Shown piece after piece: positions 60,969 through 64,000 of a stretch of 64,000 nt of DNA (within the stretch, counting starts at the first letter, position 1; each line of letters opens with the position of its first letter). The position numbers were made by a program, and so were the translations under genes. The notes under the pieces are model-generated. The model was given only the letters and a program-made list of their open reading frames with translations, had not been told where the DNA came from and did no database searches. Location: assembly GCF_913777625.1 (NCBI RefSeq), contig NZ_CAJYTI010000010.1, positions 1-64,000 on the forward strand, given 5' to 3'. This DNA is from an uncultured Sphingomonas sp. Its GTDB lineage: Bacteria; Pseudomonadota; Alphaproteobacteria; Sphingomonadales; Sphingomonadaceae.

Positions 60969-62501
60969 ATGATCAAGCACGCCCTTTCCGTCACGCGCGA
61001 CGGCGATTTCGCGCAATGGTACCAGACCGTCATCAGCGAAGCCGACATGGCCGAGGATTCGGGCGTGCGCGGCTGCATGGTGATCCGGCCCTGGGGCTAT
61101 GGCATCTGGGAGCGTATCCAGCGCCTGCTCGACGATCGCATCAAGGCGACCGGGCACGAGAACTGCTATTTCCCGCTGTTCATCCCGCTTTCCTATTTCG
61201 AGAAGGAAGCCGAGCATGTCGACGGCTTCGCCAAGGAAATGGCGGTCGTCACCCACCATCGCCTCGTCCAGAAGGACGGCCGGCTGGTGCCCGATCCCGA
61301 GGCCAAGCTGGAAGAGCCGCTGGTAGTCCGCCCCACCTCGGAGACGGTGATCGGGGCTGCGATGTCGCGCTGGGTGCAGAGCTGGCGCGACCTGCCGGTG
61401 CTGATCAACCAGTGGGCGAACGTCGTCCGCTGGGAAATGCGCACCCGCATGTTCCTGCGCACCGCCGAATTCCTGTGGCAGGAAGGGCATACCGCCCATG
61501 CCACGGTGGAAGAGGCGCAGGAAGAAACCCTCAAGATGCTCGAAGTCTATCGCAGCTTCGCCGAGGATTGCCTGGCGATGCCGGTGGTCGCGGGCGAGAA
61601 GCCGGAGAATGAGCGCTTCCCGGGCGCGGTCTCGACCTTCTCGATCGAGGCGATGATGCAGGACGGCAAGGCGCTGCAGGCCGGTACCTCGCACTTCCTC
61701 GGCACCACCTTCTCCTCGGCGCAGGACATCAAGTTCCAGAATTCGGAAGGCCAGTTCGAGCTGGCGCAGACGACCAGCTGGGGCGTTTCCACCCGCATGA
61801 TCGGCGGGCTGATCATGGTGCACGGCGACGATGACGGCCTGCGCGTGCCGCCAATGGTGGCGCCGTGGCAGATCGTGATCGTGCCGATGCTGCGCGACCA
61901 GCCCGAGGATGCGGCCACCATCGACTATTGCAAGTCGCTCCAGGCCGAACTGGCCAAGCTCAGCGCGCTGGGCGAGCCGGTGCGCGCACTGCTCGACCTC
62001 AAGGCGGTCAAGGCGCAGACCAAGCGCTGGGGCTGGGTGAAGAAGGGCGCGCCGATCGTGATCGAGGTCGGCGGGCGCGACGTCGCCGGCGGCAACGTCT
62101 CGGTGATCCAGCGTGACAAGCTCTACCGCGAGGACGGCAAGCTCAATGCGCAGATCCTGCCGCGCGCGGACTTCGTTGCGGAAGCCGCGGCGATCCTCGA
62201 GAGCATCCAGCAGAACCTGTATCTCGACGCGCGCGAGCGGCTGGACAGCAACATCCGCCGCGACGTGACCGACTTCGACGCACTGGCCGCGATGTTCGCG
62301 GATACGGTCAAGTTCCCCGGCTGGGCCGAGGTCAGCTGGGCCAAGCCGACCGGCGCCGAGCTGGACGCGGTGGTCGAGCGGCTCAAGGCGCTCAAGCTCA
62401 CCTTCCGCAACGTGCCCGGCGGCGCGGCACCGGCGGAGGGCAGCTGCCTGTTCACCGGCAAGCCGGCGGTCGAGCGCATCCTGGTCGCCCGGGCCTATTG
62501 A
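60969..62501 (+). CDS. proS: Proline--tRNA ligase, type 3 (archaeal/eukaryote-like)
   Basis: This 510-residue class II aminoacyl-tRNA synthetase shows motif 2 and 3 parts RPTSETVIGAAMSRWVQSW, RWEMRTRMFLRTAEFLWQEGHTAH (given in pieces here: RTRMFLRTAEFLWQEG) and FLGTTFSSAQDIKFQNSEGQ. The short architecture without the bacterial editing domain is the type-3 form. ATG at 60969 gives MIKHALSVTRDGDFAQWY. It follows the beta-helix gene by 61 bases but is not functionally linked to it. Confidence 0.96.
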   Translation: MIKHALSVTRDGDFAQWYQTVISEADMAEDSGVRGCMVIRPWGYGIWERIQRLLDDRIKATGHENCYFPLFIPLSYFEKEAEHVDGFAKEMAVVTHHRLVQKDGRLVPDPEAKLEEPLVVRPTSETVIGAAMSRWVQSWRDLPVLINQWANVVRWEMRTRMFLRTAEFLWQEGHTAHATVEEAQEETLKMLEVYRSFAEDCLAMPVVAGEKPENERFPGAVSTFSIEAMMQDGKALQAGTSHFLGTTFSSAQDIKFQNSEGQFELAQTTSWGVSTRMIGGLIMVHGDDDGLRVPPMVAPWQIVIVPMLRDQPEDAATIDYCKSLQAELAKLSALGEPVRALLDLKAVKAQTKRWGWVKKGAPIVIEVGGRDVAGGNVSVIQRDKLYREDGKLNAQILPRADFVAEAAAILESIQQNLYLDARERLDSNIRRDVTDFDALAAMFADTVKFPGWAEVSWAKPTGAELDAVVERLKALKLTFRNVPGGAAPAEGSCLFTGKPAVERILVARAY

Positions 62502-62506
62502 GCTTC

Positions 62507-62644
62507 GATCCTCCCCGGAACGGGGAGGGGGACCGCCGCCGGAGGCGGTGGTGGAGGGGGAGCGCAGCAGGCGAGTCCGGTGTGGATGCCCCCCTCCACC
62601 ATTCGCTTGCGCGAATGGTCCCCCTCCCCGTGCCGGGGAGGATC
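62507..62644. repeat. Long family B inverted repeat
   Basis: GATCCTCCCCGGAACGGGGAGG at the left (in pieces GATCCTCCCCGG and ACGGGGAGG) is inverted at CCTCCCCGTGCCGGGGAGGATC (62625-62644). A second inner pair, CCCCCTCCACCA and TGGTGGAGGGGG, is the same as in the 19471-19608 copy. It sits after proS. Confidence 0.85.
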
Positions 62645-62704
62645 TTTATTGACCGCGCCGCTGCCACCTGCGACCAGCCTGCTCCCGACAGGGAGGGCAG
62701 GCGC

Positions 62705-63988
62705 ATGCGGGTGGTACTGGCGACGCTGGGAACGCTGGGGGACGTGCACCCCTTCATCGCGCTGGCCCTCGGCCTCAAGGCGCGCGGGCATGTGCCCGTG
62801 TTCGCCGGCGCGGAGTCGGTGCGGTCGATCGCCGAGCGGCACGGCATCGAATTCCACCCCATCCGCCCCGACGGGCCGCAGCTGATCGCCGATACCGGGA
62901 TGGACGAGGGGGCGATGGCGCGCGCCATCGCCGAGGACTTCGACTTCATCGTCAACCGCGTGCTGGTGCCCTATGCCGCAGTGACGCTGGCGGACCTGAA
63001 GCCGGTGGTGGCGGGGGCGGATCTGGTGATTGCCAGCAGCTTCTCGATCCACGCCCGGATCGCGGCGCAGGCAGCCGGCGTCCGGCTGGCGACCGCGCTG
63101 CTCCAGCCGATCACGCTGCTTTCCGCCGAAGATCCGCCGGTGCTGCCCCGCGGCGAAACCGTGCTGGTGACGCTGCGCCGATGGTTCGGGCCGGGGGCCG
63201 TGCGTCCGCTGCTGCGCCTTGCCGAGCGGCGCTTCGCCAAGGGACTGAAGCCGTTCGCCCAGCTGCGGGCCGAGGCCGGTGCGCCGCCCTTTGCCGGCAA
63301 CGAGATGCTCGCCGGGCCGCTGGCGGTGGAACGGGCGGTCGGGCTGTGGTCGCCCGCCTTCGCGCCTGCGCCTGGCGATGCGCCCGCCAGCTTCTGCCAG
63401 ACCGGCTTCGTCTTCTACGATGGCGGGTTCGCCGGGCAGGGGCTCTCGCCGGCGCTGGAGGCGTTTCTCGACGCGGGGCCGCCGCCGCTCGTCTTCACGC
63501 TGGGCAGCATGGCGGTCTATGCCGAAGACGGCTTCTATGCGGCGAGCGCGGAGGTCGCGCGGCGGCTGGGCCGGCGGGCGGTGCTGCTGGTCGGTGACGA
63601 CATGGTCGGGCAGTTTCGCAGCGTCGATGCCGAGGACGTGATCGTCGTCGGCTATGCGCCGCATTCCCAGCTCTTCCCGCGCGCAGCGGCGGTGATCGGC
63701 CATGGCGGCATCGGTACGACCGCGCAGGCGATCCGCGCGGGGGTGCCGCAACTCGTCTGCGCGATCTTCGGCGACCAGTTCGACAATGGCGCGCGGATCG
63801 CGCGGGCGGGGCTGGGCGCGGTGCTGCCCAAGCGCCGCTACACCGTGGACCGCGCCGCCGCCGCGATCGACGCGCTGCTGAAGGACGATGCGATTGCCGC
63901 CCACGCCCGGCGGGCGGCGATCGCGCTCGCGGCGGAGGACGGTGTCGGCGCGGCGCTCGATGCACTGGGGCTCGCGACCGTCGCGTAA
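62705..63988 (+). CDS. UDP-glycosyltransferase-like (GT1/MGT family) protein
   Basis: This 427-residue GT-B enzyme resembles macrolide/zeaxanthin-type glycosyltransferases: MRVVLATLGTLGDVHPFIALA at the start (split MRVVLATLGTLGDV), PPLVFTLGSMAVYAEDGFY in the donor half, and the signature VGYAPHSQLFPRAAAVIGHGGIGTTAQAIRAGVPQLV with a HGGIGT loop and GDQFDNGARIARAG following. ATG at 62705 chosen; it lies after the repeat. It could glycosylate a carotenoid or glycolipid typical of sphingomonads. Substrate uncertain. Confidence 0.82.
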   Translation: MRVVLATLGTLGDVHPFIALALGLKARGHVPVFAGAESVRSIAERHGIEFHPIRPDGPQLIADTGMDEGAMARAIAEDFDFIVNRVLVPYAAVTLADLKPVVAGADLVIASSFSIHARIAAQAAGVRLATALLQPITLLSAEDPPVLPRGETVLVTLRRWFGPGAVRPLLRLAERRFAKGLKPFAQLRAEAGAPPFAGNEMLAGPLAVERAVGLWSPAFAPAPGDAPASFCQTGFVFYDGGFAGQGLSPALEAFLDAGPPPLVFTLGSMAVYAEDGFYAASAEVARRLGRRAVLLVGDDMVGQFRSVDAEDVIVVGYAPHSQLFPRAAAVIGHGGIGTTAQAIRAGVPQLVCAIFGDQFDNGARIARAGLGAVLPKRRYTVDRAAAAIDALLKDDAIAAHARRAAIALAAEDGVGAALDALGLATVA

Positions 63989-64000
63989 GTCCGGGGCGCT

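Overview
The window comes from a high-GC alphaproteobacterium, almost certainly a Sphingomonas or close sphingomonad. The evidence is alphaproteobacterial-style housekeeping genes, a fused ThiS-ThiG, a type-3 proline--tRNA ligase, an apparent EcfG-type general-stress promoter, and a long exopolysaccharide locus. Gene content and order of that locus match, from memory, the sphingan (gellan/welan/S-88/diutan) clusters of this genus. No tRNA, rRNA, CRISPR array, prophage or intact insertion sequence was seen.

Positions 1-31800 are mostly housekeeping and accessory metabolism: the start of purL, a lone PAS protein, an LrgAB pair, an HxlR regulator divergent from an NmrA-type quinone oxidoreductase with a palindromic operator between them, aroQ-accB-accC plus an ArsC-like protein, thiSG with a lipoprotein hydrolase, a CsbD stress protein, a thiamine-diphosphate enzyme, two tandem outer-membrane barrel proteins, a CoA-transferase operon with a phosphatase gene between its subunits, ispH-thrB-rnhA, a glycine-riboswitch-controlled gcvT-gcvH-gcvPA-gcvPB set, a secreted dipeptidyl-peptidase IV-like S9 peptidase, a CcdC-like membrane protein, a DUF938 protein and an EamA transporter. 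Two GC-rich dispersed repeat families fill many of the intergenic gaps.

Positions 29800-60900 are the sphingan-type locus. A rhamnosyltransferase-like enzyme, a 2-oxoglutarate/Fe(II) oxygenase and a DUF1289 protein converge on rmlA-C-B-D (dTDP-L-rhamnose synthesis). The undecaprenyl-phosphate glucose-1-phosphate transferase SpsB precedes rmlA on the same strand. Divergent to spsB is a type I secretion pair, atrD-atrB. Next, on the minus strand, come the outer-membrane and chain-length genes spsF-D-C-E followed by an exosortase and an EpsI protein. Beyond these lie a small membrane protein, an AAA ATPase (J-like), two glycosyltransferases (L-like and K-like), an EpsD-like PPIase (I-like), a rhamnosyltransferase-like GT2 (Q-like), a beta-helix lyase candidate (R-like), a polymerase (G-like), an additional GT2, a flippase (S-like) and a second beta-helix protein.

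Together these encode initiation by SpsB, extension by GTs using dTDP-rhamnose and UDP-sugars, flipping and polymerisation at the inner membrane, Wzc/Wza-like export, and a likely type-I-secreted lyase for trimming. The extra GT2, the second beta-helix protein and the oxygenase/GT pair are the parts most likely to make this polymer different from the described sphingans. The window closes with proS and a UGT-type glycosyltransferase. All functional calls come from reading motifs and context; no database search was run.
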